Of a stretch of 64,000 nucleotides of DNA, positions 41,729-54,846 are shown piece by piece. The position numbers and the translations under genes are program-made. Positions within the stretch are counted from its first letter, which is position 1; each line of letters opens with the position of its first letter. Source of the stretch: Dirofilaria immitis (lineage: Eukaryota; Nematoda; Chromadorea; Rhabditida; Onchocercidae); contig JAKNDB010000086.1 of assembly GCA_024305405.1 (NCBI GenBank), positions 2,045,001-2,109,000 on the forward strand, in the 5' to 3' direction. The notes beneath the pieces are model-generated. The model ran no database searches, had not been told where the DNA came from, and was given only the letters and a program-made list of their open reading frames with translations.

Positions 41729-43873
41729 TACTTAATTTCCAATGCAAAATAATGAAAAAACAATCAAAGTGAGATTCAAGTTGAAAGTTACTATGCTGAA
41801 TAATGAGATCACTTATCAGCATGATCACTGGTAATGTTCGTTAACTATTGCGTTGTACCATGTGATTGAAGCCGAGAATTATCTTTTAGTTGAATATGAA
41901 CATAAAAATGGAATGAAATTGAAGGAAGCAGCGATTTTATTATGTCAATCCTCGCATAATTAAGAAATCAGTAACTTCTCATTAAGATTCTCGAAAACGC
42001 CCAATTATTGTACATCTCCTCAAACTTGTTGGAATCTATTGAGGTAATAATTTCTTTCTATGTTATTCTAACCTCTCAATAAGATTTTGTTTTTGGCTCC
42101 TTTGAAATTTTTCGCTTTCTTCCAATTCCATCATCCTTTTTTCAGATAGCTGTAAATGTTCAATTCATGTCTTTCAGTATAAAATACAATGATACAAAAG
42201 TTTGCTTTTTGTTCTTTTTCATTTTCAATTAGAAAAAAGCATATTATTTTCTTTGTTTGATTTTGGAAAAAGAATTGTGTCTCTACGATTAATCTCTTCC
42301 ATTTTATCATAGCTGTTTCAGTAGTCGAGAAGCCAATTGTGACAATTATTTTTTTTTCATTTTAAAATTGACTTGGATATATGTGTGGTAATTTTATTCA
42401 CCGTTTATTTCTTTTCATGATTTTATTCACCTTTAATTCTTTACTTTGTTAATTTCTTTGCTTTTTAGTTCATATTCTTGCTCGTTACGAATATTTTTTG
42501 CACAGGAATTGAATTACTATTGTTAAGTACTAAACTAGTTATTGTTTTTAAAACAACTGTTCGTTGACTAATCAAGTTGGACTTTCATTTTAATTTATTC
42601 ATATATTTTGAAATATGGTACTATCAGTCAGAAACGCAATTAAATCTTGCATGCGGCGCATGAAAAATGAGATAAACGAGATTCTGAAAAATAAAAGAAG
42701 ACTGAAAAAACTGAGCCTGAAATGAATGGTATGTATCCATTCTAATTTGACACTTTCTCATCACAATTGAATCATATTAGTTCATTATAAAAACAAGTGA
42801 AGTAACTCGAATGAACTAATACCGTTAAGGAGAAGAGTCAATGAATACATTCCTATTAATCAAATACATGAAATATACGAAGAAAGTAGAGAGGCTTTTA
42901 AAAGGTTTCGATATTTTTTTATTGAAAACAAAAGAAGAGGACTGAAACTGAGCCTGAAATGAATGGTATGTATCCTAATTTTTTTATTTTGATGGCTTGA
43001 AATGCTACAAAGAAGAGAAAAATTTTAAACTGCGTCATTGTCGAATATTGCTTGTTGATTTCACTTATCTTTTGAGAGCCGTTATAATGATATAATTCCT
43101 CTTATCTGCAATTATTTCTCATTACTGCTTCACATACTTCAACTAAAAGTATTCATTTCTCGAAAATCAAATTTCACATCTTTCTTTTCATAATATTTTT
43201 TCCAGTTGTTAATGATTCATCCAAAATATGCCATCTTTTTGATTATAAGCTTTAAAGTGATGATAATTGTGTCCTTTACTAGTGCTAATTAGCAATGCAG
43301 TTTGATTATTTCTATTGTTCTGTATTTGTTCTGTCTAGTAAAGTCTGGTAATATGGGAAGATGAGAAGTCCTTTTAAACTACATGTCAACAAAGTTATCC
43401 GTTTTACAGTTGGACTAAATAGCTGTTATAAATTTTTGGTAACCAGTACTTTTTACCAAATATAAATAATTCATGCTATGGCGACATAACAGAAATATTT
43501 CAATTGCGTCTTAAGAAAACAAGTTCACAAAATTCTTTAAACATAGAGCAGTGAATAAATTCAACATTTTGATGCTTTCACAAATACGCTTTTAACCCTG
43601 AAATTGGAATTAATAAGATTTCAGTGAAAGTGGATAATTCAGATATTTAGAATAGGTCGATTGTGGGCATATTAAAAATCGATAATTCGATACATAGTAT
43701 GTGATCTAAATGAAACTTATTTTTCTAGTTGGATCAGATCAAGAGTTCATTACTTTTTGTAGTAATGCTAAGACAATAATGAACTATCAATTTCACGAAG
43801 AAAATCTAAAAATAGAAATTCAGCAAGTGCGCCACTTCAACGAATAAATTGAAGTCAATATAGTAAAAGATAG
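41729..43873. other. Intergenic 2.1 kb
   Basis: AT-rich sequence between the granulin stop and the candidate last exon of the SAM-domain gene. Apart from a short direct repeat listed separately I see no gene, RNA or mobile element. Confidence 0.45.
42693..42975 (+). repeat. Short direct repeat
   Basis: A 46-bp unit occurs at 42693-42738 and again at 42930-42975, sharing CTGAGCCTGAAATGAATGG and differing by small indels. The spacing of about 190 bp and the lack of a coding frame suggest a local duplication. Confidence 0.7.
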
Positions 43874-44180
43874 CTAGAAAGAGATGGAAAAGTAAGTGTA
43901 ATAAAAATACTTTTTGCGTGAACTATGAACAAATGATTGGTTCCGTGTGTTGTTGATGTTATTTGAATATCGCTTCATTCCCGACTTTTTGTACGGTGTT
44001 GATGTTTTATTTTTTTCAAATTTCGAAAACAATCCATCTACAAAACTTGGATGTTCGTGTTGGGACGTTGCTGGTATTCTCAGTGGTATTATTGTCTCGC
44101 GATACTTATCATTTTCGCCAACAGAATGGTAATAAATTACAGCGGGGATTGCGAAATTCGTAATGGTGACACTAATGGTC
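43874..44180 (-). CDS. Candidate downstream exon of SAM gene
   Basis: A minus-strand frame of about 95 codons is open to a TAG at 43874-43876 and has coding-like composition (NFAIPAVIYYHSVGENDK, RETIIPLRIPATSQHEHP). An acceptor-like TTAG precedes it. A donor (AAACAG|GTGCC, about 44475) in the last exon of the SAM-domain gene could join to it, but the phase does not match as written. It could be an alternative 3' exon of that gene. Confidence 0.35.
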
Positions 44181-44429
44181 GTTGAAAACAGTAAAAATTT
44201 CCGTCAGTCTAAAATTTCGGTTTTTTCTGCTAACCTTTTTAATTTTTTGCCAATTTGAAACCTTTTAACTTTTCATGTCAAAGCTTTTCAAAAAGTTAAC
44301 TATTTCGAAACATCAAATCATACGATTCCAGAAATATTCAAGACCAAATATTTTGCAATTTTTATGAAATTCTTAACAGACGTATCATACAATATTTACC
44401 GTCAACCAAGAAAAATAAAATTCTTCCTT

Positions 44430-47231
44430 TCAGGCAAAATTTAAATTATAGAATTTTATAATAGAATTTGGCACCTGTTTATAGCGTTGAATAGAAGTAG
44501 GTTTCAAAATCTTTGTATACCATGGGCTGGAATATGTTTCATTTGAATAGTAAAGTCGAACATTATGCTTTTCCAGTGGTTTTAGTGCGAGTTCAGGCAA
44601 ATGTTGCTGGATATTCGAACACCACGAATTTTCATTTTCCACAGCTGGTAAAGGCGGTATATTTTTCTGGAAATAGTACAGAATTATAATTATGAAAAGA
44701 TATGTAAGAAAGTTTGTCAGCTTGAAGAAGGTATCTACGACAAGTTAATGCTACTTTTGTCGAGTGATCGAATAGAAAGTAGTGCTTAATGTTTCCGCAG
44801 GTTAAGAATTTGAAAATTTTTGGTTACTATTTCTTATAAATTTCGTGAATTCTTTTGACCATCGTACTGACAACCTTCCAACTTAGAGAATAAGATAAAC
44901 AAATGCAGACAAATGGCGCGCTACCAACAGAATATTGGCAAAGCAAAATCAACTATACATTTTTTCTAAATACTGTACAAACCATTTTCTTGAGTTCAAT
45001 TCTACTGCTGCCATTAATTTGCTGAAATTCCGGCAACAAGAATTATTTTCAGTTTTTAAAAGCTATAAAAACAACAAGTTGTTGATAAATGATATTTTAA
45101 ACTTTCTGAAATCTGTTGACGTAATTATTTCCTGATATGTTTCTTATGCGAAAACTTATTGCGATATATAGTGTCTGACGTTTTTATTGAAATCAGAAAT
45201 ATAATGGGGTCAAGGAAGGTTATTTCTCATAAGCTAGAACACATCAAAGTGATAATGTTGCTTTCTGATATTTGAATAATCGAATGTAATGGAGAATTGG
45301 CACTTCAACTGCGACAATAAGCAATCATTGCTCTCATCCAAACTTCCTTCACAATTAATGAAAAAGTTCTATTTGCTTTCCCTAGCATGATTCATTTTGC
45401 TAGAATTTCTACAGAGCATGAACGAGTATAGAGATCTACTTAAGCGGTACGGATATAAATCTAGTCGCATGCAGAATTAATGGAACAAGAAGACTGAATT
45501 ATTCGAAATTTCCATCAATATTTAGATAATGAAATTATTAAAATCATAATATTTTATTAAGAATAATAGATAAAATCAATCATATTCTTCACATTACTTG
45601 GTAATATGTGATAATTTTAATAATAATTAATAGATTAAACTGTTATTTAGAAAACTTTTCACTGCTGCGTCGTCTCATTCACAATTCTCCTCTACTTTTT
45701 ATTTCATAAGTTTTACACTTACTGTTGGAATTTCCTTTTTCAAAGGTATTGCATAAGATGGAGATAACTGAAGGATAACTAAAGATTCGAGAAATACAGA
45801 AGGTCTTATATTATAGATTGTTTTTCAATAGAATGTTGAGGAAACGACTTAATTAAGCATTCATTGAAGATCTGCATATGGAATGACTAAAGTTTGAATG
45901 AAACATGAAATAAGCATACGTTTGATGGATTTGAATTGCCATTTGGAATTAAAGCACTGTTTAGTAAGCTTTCTAGGTCAGTAGCTAATCGTTGTATGAG
46001 TGAACTACCACATTCGCCACAGTTTTTTGAAGTTCTTGAATATGCTGTATTGCGTCAGTGGTCATTTCAAATATCTCGTGAATGAGTTCAGCCTGTTTCT
46101 GTATTCGTGCCAGTTCATTTCGTTTTAAATTTAATTCCACTTTACATCGCAATAATTCATCCTGCGTCTAAAACTGTAATTGTACTTATAACCATTAATC
46201 GATAACTGAATTAAATATGTTGAGATCATTAGCCCCGTTCATTTTCCATTAAATCCGTTGCTAATACCAACTTTATTAAGAGCTCTTTTGGTTAATGCAG
46301 ACACTACTGCACCGGATAGAGCGATTAATATGTATCTGCATAAGATTATATGTTACCAGTTTGTTAAAGATAACCGTCTGTTTTAGTTAATTATCTTTTT
46401 GCTGATTCTTGATTAAATACAACTAATTATTGATTGACTTCTCATCATTTCAGTGAGAAAACAAATATATAATTATTATTTATTAATTTCTTAATACGAT
46501 ATTAAATAAATGAATAATAACCTTTTGCAAGGTGAATTTTCCCTCATTAATTCTGGAGTATTTTGATTGGAATCTGGAATTTATATTCATGGCATAATGT
46601 CGAGTTTTTTCGTCAATTGTCATCATCTTAAATAAGAAGTGGACAGATAAACGACGGAAGCAATGAAATGGCTACATAAAAATCTTTGAAATCTAGGGAA
46701 ATCTGATAAGAAAGAATTCAGCAATAAGAAAATGATATCTCTATGATATTTATAAAATCTAAATCGCCATACTTAAGCCCGTACATTCTTATAATCATCT
46801 TACCGATATATTTTTTGACAAATATTGAACCGCTTTAAGAAGTTTCTGCCGTCCAGAACTATCGATGCCAATGTACTAAAAACTACATATAAGTTAACAA
46901 AAGGAAGAAATCTTGAATGAACTCAAATCTATTATTATTGCACAAATTTCACAAGTGAACAATTGAACATTTGAAAAATCCAGGGATGCTCTCAATATAT
47001 ATTCGTAGATATCAAAAACATATATCAAATCAAAAATAAATATATCGATATTTTCGAAATCGATATTACTGTGATTAAATTTACCTTTAGATCAGTTTCC
47101 CTTAACAGCCTTAAGGCCGATGCTTGGAGAATATTCGCTTTTTCAAAAAATGGTAAATATTCGGGCATATTTAAAATAAATAAAACTTCTCTCATCGTCC
47201 TGGCATACTTCAATTTCTCTTTGGTCGACAT
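44430..47231 (-). CDS. SAM-domain, membrane-anchored coiled-coil protein
   Basis: I do not recognise this gene as a named family. Exon 1 (47085-47231, MSTKEKLKYARTM) and exon 2 (46804-46875) form a SAM domain: LNMPEYLPFFEKANIL, then YIGIDSSGRQKLL. Exon 3 (46522-46626) is hydrophilic. Exon 4 (about 46.3 kb) encodes a membrane segment, YILIALSGAVVSALTKRAL. A donor there (AATAAA|GTTGG) joins in phase to a coiled-coil exon (45985-46167, NELARIQKQAELIHEIFE). That exon has its own stop, or through GCGAATGTG|GTAG joins in phase to a last exon (44430 to about 44668, LPELALKPLEKHNV) ending at TGA 44430-44432. Without the first join, a stop at 46239 ends a short SAM-membrane form. The exon 3-4 junction needs one extra A. 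Exon connections are inference; the SAM domain is clear. Confidence 0.6.
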
Positions 47232-50200
47232 TTCCCGAAATAGACGAAAATGATTTTAACTAAATATGATTATATTTAATTTATCGTTCTATTCAAAACA
47301 ACGAAAAGAGAAAAAAATTAAGGGAAGATGAAGAATATATATGTCAAAAAATTACTTCTAACATTGATAATAGATGAGCCCGATGTGAAGATATATTTAT
47401 TCCCTCCAATTTCAATTTTCACCTTTTCTTTGCTCTTCGTGTACAGAATTAATCTGCTTTTTTATTATACATCTAAGGGTTATTTCGAGATATTTTTGAG
47501 AGACATTAACATGTTATACTTCCAAAATCTTTATCATGAAAGCATGTTGGACGCATGAGAATTTCAAAAAGGGATAACTTCGCGGCCCTTTAACCCAAAA
47601 GATCCGAAAAATGGCACAGCTGATCATTTTAGGATGTTATTCTAATATGTGTTAATAATTACTTTTAATTATTTCAAAACGCTCATTCTAATTCAAAATT
47701 ATAAAGGCAGATTAGACCTGCTGAAACAGATTACTTTCTGGTGCTTTCCCAGTGTTTAAAATAATTTCATTCACTACTCATATTTAACCATTTGATAATT
47801 CTATTTATTTTTAAGACTTAAAGGGGAAGAATTAAATGTATTCCTTGTTTCTTTTGCATCAATATAACACATTAAACCGATGCCTGTTGATCTATTTGAC
47901 AAGCTAATAGATTGCAAATCATTCTTGCTGAGTCATTTTATTAGCCATATTTCCTCCATATGACACTATCACATCAAAATCAGGTCATCCGAGGTATCAA
48001 ATCTCACTTATTAATTTAGGTTACTATTGTACTTCTCAACATTGCAAGTGTTTTTTCTCTATTCATACGACATATAGTCACTTCTATCCATAGTTGTTCC
48101 TTGCTATCGACTGGTTGCTATTCACCTATATTCAAAGTACCGAATGACTCATTCATCTTTGAATTATTTGCCATAAACTTTCAATAATTTGTCCATATTC
48201 ATTTACTTCATCAGAACTACAAAGTTATCCAATCAATACATCTATTTGTGTAATAAATCAAATAATAAATAATTTCTTCTTTCTTTTCACTCGATCTTTA
48301 TAAACGAATATTTGCTTGGCATTAAAAATGTTATTTGACCAGAAAAATGAAGATTTTATCTATTTTTCGCAGCATTAGTAAAAGTTTCTGAAATGAAAAT
48401 TATATGTTCCCTTCCACTAAGATACTGAATGGCAAAGTTCAATCACAAAAGGAATCGATTTGAGCAACAGCCTTATTTAGGGCAACTTATTGCAACTTGA
48501 TGGTATCGTCCTATAGCGTGCAATATTAGAGAACAATAAATCATTTAGGTTAAAAACAATAAACTTCGCTAGAAACCTATGCAGCAAATAGGAAATTTAC
48601 TTTTTTTTCACCATAAATTAAAGAGCGAAACTATGCTAGGAAATGCGGTGACACTTATTTCCATCAAAATGTCAAGAATTAAAATCAAAAGATAACTAAT
48701 TGATACGTGTTCTTACAGTTTTTCTACCAATGATATTTACAATTATATTTTTCAATTTTAATTTCGGCAATTGTTCATTTTAAATGAATAAAATATTACT
48801 ACTTCTTCTATCGGTGGCTACAGTTTTTATTCCTGTTGTCTATACTATAACATATTACCAAGTAAATCATTTTAACGAATATTAGCACATTAGAATAAGT
48901 TTGCATATACAAAGATTCTACAGTTTTCCATCATAAAAATTTGATTATTTTGAGCATAAAATAGAATAAGGTCAAGAAGAACTACTCTTCAACTAGAATA
49001 GAAATGCCTTAGTTGGAGCGTTATCGCAGCATAGTGCTACCAAAATGTTGTTAGTTTAAATTAAAATCATAAATTGCATAAACAAGAAAATAAATATTTA
49101 TTAGCTGAATCTGATAAATTCAGGGATATCGGAATAGTCGAATCTAAGAATTTGAAAAGAATGGAAGAATGAAATGGCTTATTGTTATAATATGACTGCC
49201 AAAGTTGCATCAATTTTAAAATATTGTGAAAAGTGTTGCTCAACTTACAGATGCATGGTAAATTTTTTACATAATGAGAATACAACTATTTGTCCCGAAA
49301 TTAGAGTGAATTTGTAAATAAGAATTAGAATGATGCCCTGCCATACAATAAATACTGACATATAATAAAATAAAACATGTATCTACGATTTATGCAGCTC
49401 TAATTTGTGGCCATAAAAATAAAATATTATATATCTGGAACTATTATCAAATCCTCCAATTTATACGTTTAATCATCTTTACTATATGAATTATAAACGC
49501 TAATAGTCATGTCTTCTGTTATAAATGATGCTACATAAAGGAAATGGAAAATGCAATGTGCATTTAATCATAACCACTTCAGATTTGAATATAACGTTGA
49601 TTGAAGTGAAATGACATTATCATACCGCTGATAAGATAAGCCGTTAATATTATCCCTAATTTTACCATCAAATTTACAGATTTCTCACTGCAAATATGAT
49701 TTCTTAATATCGGGTTGATTTCCATGTTTTCTTGAAAATTACTATCCACTTCTAACTATTTCATAATATTTTTGTAATTTAAAGAAATTAGTTATCAATG
49801 TTTACTCACACCCTCATCAAGAGATGCATAACCTTTGATTCGAAATCATCAAATCAGATCAACCACTTTCTAAATGATATACTAAGTGTAAGCATACACA
49901 AGCATTACACAAGTGTGCACCTCTCCGTATACGCATATTCATCTTTTGTCTCTCACCACCAATCGAGTTGTAAATGGAAAATTAAGAACATTTTGCGCTG
50001 CAACAGCTAAAATTTGGACTCTAGAACTACCCTAACCCTAAAGCTTGGTAATATGCCAACAAACAAAACATTAAAAGGTCGTGGTGTTCTATTCTCTCTA
50101 AGATCGCTCAGATAGGATTGAGGTTCATCTGTGGATTGACTGTGAATTTATTATTTAGCTTTCATTAATATATTCTATTAATTGTTAGCTGTATTCCCTC

Positions 50201-50316
50201 ACATATAGAGTTCTTCCATATATCTTTTCCTTCGAGATTCGCCAAAGATACCAGTGTAGTAGCTTGAATAGAAAATCAAAATTCTTTTCCATATGTTTGT
50301 GTTCCTAGGTAGTACA
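47232..50316. other. Intergenic 3 kb, divergent promoter region
   Basis: AT-rich sequence between the SAM-domain gene start (-) and the P2 gene start (+). Open frames here are short and lack features. No tRNA, rRNA or mobile element was recognised. Confidence 0.45.
50296..50308 (+). promoter_or_regulatory. Likely trans-splice acceptor of P2 mRNA
   Basis: A TTTGTGTTCCTAG tract ends 8 bases before the ATG of the P2 gene. This is the usual position of a spliced-leader acceptor in nematode ribosomal protein genes. That a spliced leader is added is inference. Confidence 0.45.
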
Positions 50317-51366
50317 ATGAAGTATTTAGCTGCTTATTTATTGTCAACAATGGGTGGAAATAAATCACCAACAGCAAAAGATATCGAGAATGTACTTGGT
50401 AAGCAGTTCTTTTTCTTTTCATCAAATCCTTCATCACAATTTCAGTCGCCTTAAATGTAACAAGTTCTGCATGTAAAGGAAATTTAAGTTATATATGTTG
50501 CTGGATTTACGTAACATATATGACGCAATAGTAAAAGTTGTGCAAGCAGCTAATGATTGTAACCAAATGATATATTCCGCATATTTTATAGGATCGGTTG
50601 GACTTGATGTTGATATGGAAGATGCGAATAAAGTGGTATTAGCTTTATCCGGGAGATCTGTTGATGAGGTGTACCTCTTTGCTTTATTAATGAAATTTAA
50701 CATTCTAAAAACTCGCTCTTTCATAGAGCTTTTTATTTTATTTTTCTTACCACGTTTTAATTTGGATGATATGAAGTACTTAGAAATGTTTTATTCTCAG
50801 CGTTTGATCGCATGCATAACTGTTTTCTTACCGTGGAGTTTCTGCTCCTTAATTTTCTTTCTCGATTAATCAATGAAAATATGATTTCGTTTCTGACACG
50901 TATGCTTTTTTCGTGCTCAGAATATTCATCAGTTCTCTTTGACCGGGAATGAACTGTTTGGAAAGCTTGCTTGCTTTCAATTCCTAAATGAAAAGAATCA
51001 TATTTTAATGTGCACTAATAATGGTTATGCTTGATAAAATTTTTTTAGAATGGCAGCCACCAATTTTGGCAGAAGTATGTTACTTAAAAAATTGCAGGTA
51101 ATTGCAAAAGGGCTTACGAAGATCTCATCAGTACCTTCAGGATGTGCAACACCAGCAGTAGCTCCAGTCACTTCAACAATTCCCATGGGCAAATTGGATG
51201 TAGATTCCAAAAAAGGTGCATATTCTATTTGGGATTTAAATTTTCTAAGTTCATATAAATTGTTGCTTTTTCATCAGAAAAACAAAGAAATGTGTTTTCA
51301 GAAGAGAAGAAAGAAGAAGCGAAAGAGGAATCTGACGAAGACATGGGATTCGGATTGTTCGACTAG
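50317..51366 (+). CDS. RPLP2: Large ribosomal subunit stalk protein P2
   Basis: P2 pairs with P1 on the P0 stalk of the 60S subunit and recruits translation GTPases. Four exons in phase, 50317-50398, 50592-50668, 51098-51215 and 51302-51366, give 113 residues, the normal length. The start MKYLAAYLLSTMGGNKSPTA is the family N-terminus. SVGLDVDMEDANKVV and VIAKGLTKISSVPSG complete the helical dimerisation domain. The hinge is alanine/proline/threonine rich but shorter in alanine than usual. The charged tail ends in the invariant SDEDMGFGLFD, the factor-binding motif. A splice-acceptor-like site lies 8 bp upstream of the ATG. The exons show no frame break. Confidence 0.97.
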
Positions 51367-54300
51367 TTTTTTGTTGTTATTATTATGATTATTGCTGCTG
51401 CTGTGTTTCGAAATTTGGATTATAAATTTTGTATAACTTTACGCACACTTGCATTCAAATGACACATGATTATGTTGGTAGATGGATAAACATAATTAAT
51501 TGATATCGAGGACGGTATCAGAAGGAAGGATATGTAATGGAGCATTCACGAGGTTAAGAAATGATCAGGTGATTAAATTGGAGAGTAAAGATGTAAAGGA
51601 AGGTTGAGCGTTGTGTTTGCCGGTTGATTGGTTTTCCGGCCTTTTATGTTAGACCAACGATTTTACATGAATTTATTGCGCGAAATTCGGCGTAAACATT
51701 GTTATGAAAGTGAAATTCGATTAGCTGGAGCACATATCTTGTTGATAGCGGCAAAGTATAAAGATGAAGGTGTGACACTGTAGCCATTTAGCGCTCCGTA
51801 TGGCAATCTATTTTTTCATTTGCCGGCATGGCAGGTCCCATTGGATCGACAAATGCGCCCTCATTGACCTGGAGAAGGCGCGTCTTTCGGTGCTTCCTTC
51901 GATCGATGCGTGCAAGGTTGACAATGCTTGAAGAAGGCGCCAGTTACCGTATGCCTTTGCTTATGACAAAGCCGGTGATGCAATCATTGTGTGGTGCGGC
52001 ACTGCAGCGGACGTGGATCATTTGCGAGTGCGAGCGGTGGCATGGCGGAGGGCGTTCGCAAGCACTGCAGGAGGGGCAAATAGAGATGGAGAGGAAGGAC
52101 AGTCGGCGGTGTTGCTCGCTACTGTCGCAACCAGTGCCGCTGCTAAGCGAATTCTTGGCTTCTGTAGGGTGTTGCGTCGCGTTGAGTACGCTAATAAGGA
52201 GCGGTGTGATGAGGCACACACGACGCGTCACATGGCAGGTGTTTTTCCCAAAGGAATTTTACTTATTTCGTTGCTAGCTACCCTGGCAGCATCCCACAAG
52301 TCTTCACGCCACTAATTTTTACCCTTGGAATGATGCCAATCCGGCCTGACCATTCTTTACTGTGTTCGAGTATGTGTGTGTATGTGTATCTACCTGCATG
52401 TGTGTACGTATATGTGTGCGTATGTGTATATTGTTCTCCGCTAGTTGGTGGGCCTGCAGCACAGCCCTCTCGATAAACATGTTGTGGTTGTGGTGCAGTG
52501 TGTGGTGCAGAGAGATGAGTGTAGCACGGCGACATTCTGGCCAACAGCCCAGCTCATCATGTTTGGAGTGCTACGGTCATTTCAATAGGATTTGTTGTTG
52601 CCGAAAATTACTTTAGCTGTTCTTTACGAATCACATACCACTGCATTCTTATTATGCAGCGAAATGCAACTGATCCACGTACGTGATAGTGAACAGAATG
52701 GTGTGCAGTCTTGCAAAATAAGGCGTTCTTCGAGAGTATACTGTGTTATTCGCTTAGCTGTAGCTCTGGCTTTCTGATCTCTTGCAAGATATTACACTTA
52801 GGTCATTAGGCGTGAGACTGCGAGGATTCGTTGCGTAAACATTCTGTTGTTCATTTCTTCCTTTTCGGAATTTGGATTGAAAGTTCTTACTTGCTTTATT
52901 TAATGCACCATTGGATATTGTAAAGGATTTCTTACCTCTCTCGTCCACTTCACTATTTGATATTCATATAATTTGTCTCAGATTGACAAATACCGATTTG
53001 ATGGGAAGGTTACAAATGCTTGTTGCAAATACTGCTTATATTACAATTTGTTCCATGAGGAAAGATTGTATGTCATATGTATTCATTTGTTTGTTTTTTC
53101 CTCTGTCTTCCTTTTCAAGCATAAATTTACAATTCTGTAGAGACATCTGCATATTCCTTACAGTTGTGCAGTTTGAACTACAAAGTTTGATTTAAGGAAT
53201 TATCAAAATGATTGATGCTGATGACATCTTGTGGTATTGTACAAAGAGAAGCTAACTCTCGAAATTATGTATGTTCAGGGAGACTATTTGCATTTTTACG
53301 CTTCAATCCCTGTTTTATAATTCAGATAGATTTAGAAGGTCATTACTATGCCCAGTTGAACAACGCTTGGGTCTTACAATTCGAAGGAGGAAAACATGTT
53401 TTTATTTTTTTATCGCCGGTAAAAATTGTAACTAAGGGTGTACAGCAATTTCTCAGTCAGTCATCTGTAAAGCTATTAATATTCCTTTGCTTAATTGATT
53501 TTAAAATGTAATCCTTAACCGTGAATTTATAAGTATATGTTTAAGACCGTACAAACACACGTAATTGACAATAAATTGATGAATTGACGAGAATGGCAGA
53601 GTAAGATAGGAATATCTCTATTTTTTCAGTCAAAAAATTTGGAGATGTGTGAATGAGCGCATTGAAAGAATAATGTAAGATGATTCGAGGGATGGAGTAA
53701 GATAGGAAGAGTTACCTGAAGTATTAAGTCATTGGTATTTGTAATTTTCAATATTTTTTAGAAATTGTCAATTGTTCGAAATCTTTAAATAGTATTTATT
53801 TTAAAATGAGATATGCTGTTGTAACAATTAGATAACACACTGTATCTTTTTCTGATTATTTTTCATTGTTCGAATAAGGCTTGGCTGATTTAAACGTTAT
53901 ATGAAAAGAAATTAATTGATCACTAAATTTATATAGAAATTATGATTTCATTATGCAAAGGATTGTGTGGAGAAGTGCTCTTGAGATAAAAGTTTATCCA
54001 CATGCTTCCGAGATCCTTTTTAATTAGTAGCAGATAGAGCGATAAACATTATTCAGCGAGTCGACGTATTTTTTGTTATTAGCAGAAAAGTGTGCTATGA
54101 GGTCAGTTTTAGCGCAGTTGCAGGCATACGAATATATTCAGATGAAATCAAGTTCAAATGAGAAAAGATAATGTGACTGATAACATAATGAAATTGTGAA
54201 ATTTAAATCACAAAATTTTTGAAAAGTAAACGATTAACTTTCAAAGGATAGGAGAGAACTGTTAGAACATTGAATACGAGGGTTTTGTTATAATGCAGTT

Positions 54301-54846
54301 ATGTGTGCTATTTTGAATTAAAAAAGCAGGCACGTTTTCACATCGTTATTTATGCCCATTCTGCTGAACAGTTTAATTTCCTAATGCTCCAATTTTTTAG
54401 GTTTTTGATAATCTAATGAACGCGGCCAAAATTCGGCGGTGAAAAGCTTTTCGCGCAAAATGTGAGTCTATTTAAAAGAAAAAATTGTATTTCTCTTTGA
54501 TCGTTGATCACAGTCGTTGCCTTTTATCCTTTGTTTTATTAGTGTTTTCACTGTTTCGCTTAGATAATTGCTTTCCTAGACATATCAAAACCTGCTTTGT
54601 AAAAGCTGTGGATGTAGCATGTTTATGAAATCGGTTTTCTGTCCTATGATTTGCAGTTTTTCTCAGTTCTAAGAATTTTATTTTCTGTATTTTACACAGT
54701 GTTATTATATTCTATATCGTGGATTTTTTATTTCATGGTTTCCTGCTCTTATTGTTTGTTAGATTTTATAATTTGCTAGTGAAAAAAATCTGGAATTGAC
54801 AGGACAACCTTTGCAACTTTCCTTATTTAAAAATTTTATTTGTAGC
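51367..54846. other. Intergenic with GC-richer island
   Basis: The 3.5 kb between P2 and the glutamine-rich gene. From about 51820 to 52560 the sequence is markedly richer in G and C than the rest of the window and is open in several frames on both strands (one of 149 codons at 51828). No frame has recognisable motifs. The flanks are AT-rich. A promoter or 5' untranslated region of the downstream gene is the likely content; I found no RNA gene. Confidence 0.45.
52371..52430 (+). repeat. (GT)n / TATGTG microsatellite
   Basis: An interrupted GT-rich tract of about 60 bp with TATGTGTG-type units, inside the GC-richer island upstream of the glutamine-rich gene. Confidence 0.8.

Noticed and set aside
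51828..52277. 149-codon plus-strand open frame in the GC-richer island
   Set aside because: Overlapping frames on both strands are equally open there, as GC-richer sequence has few stops. No family features or splice signals fit.
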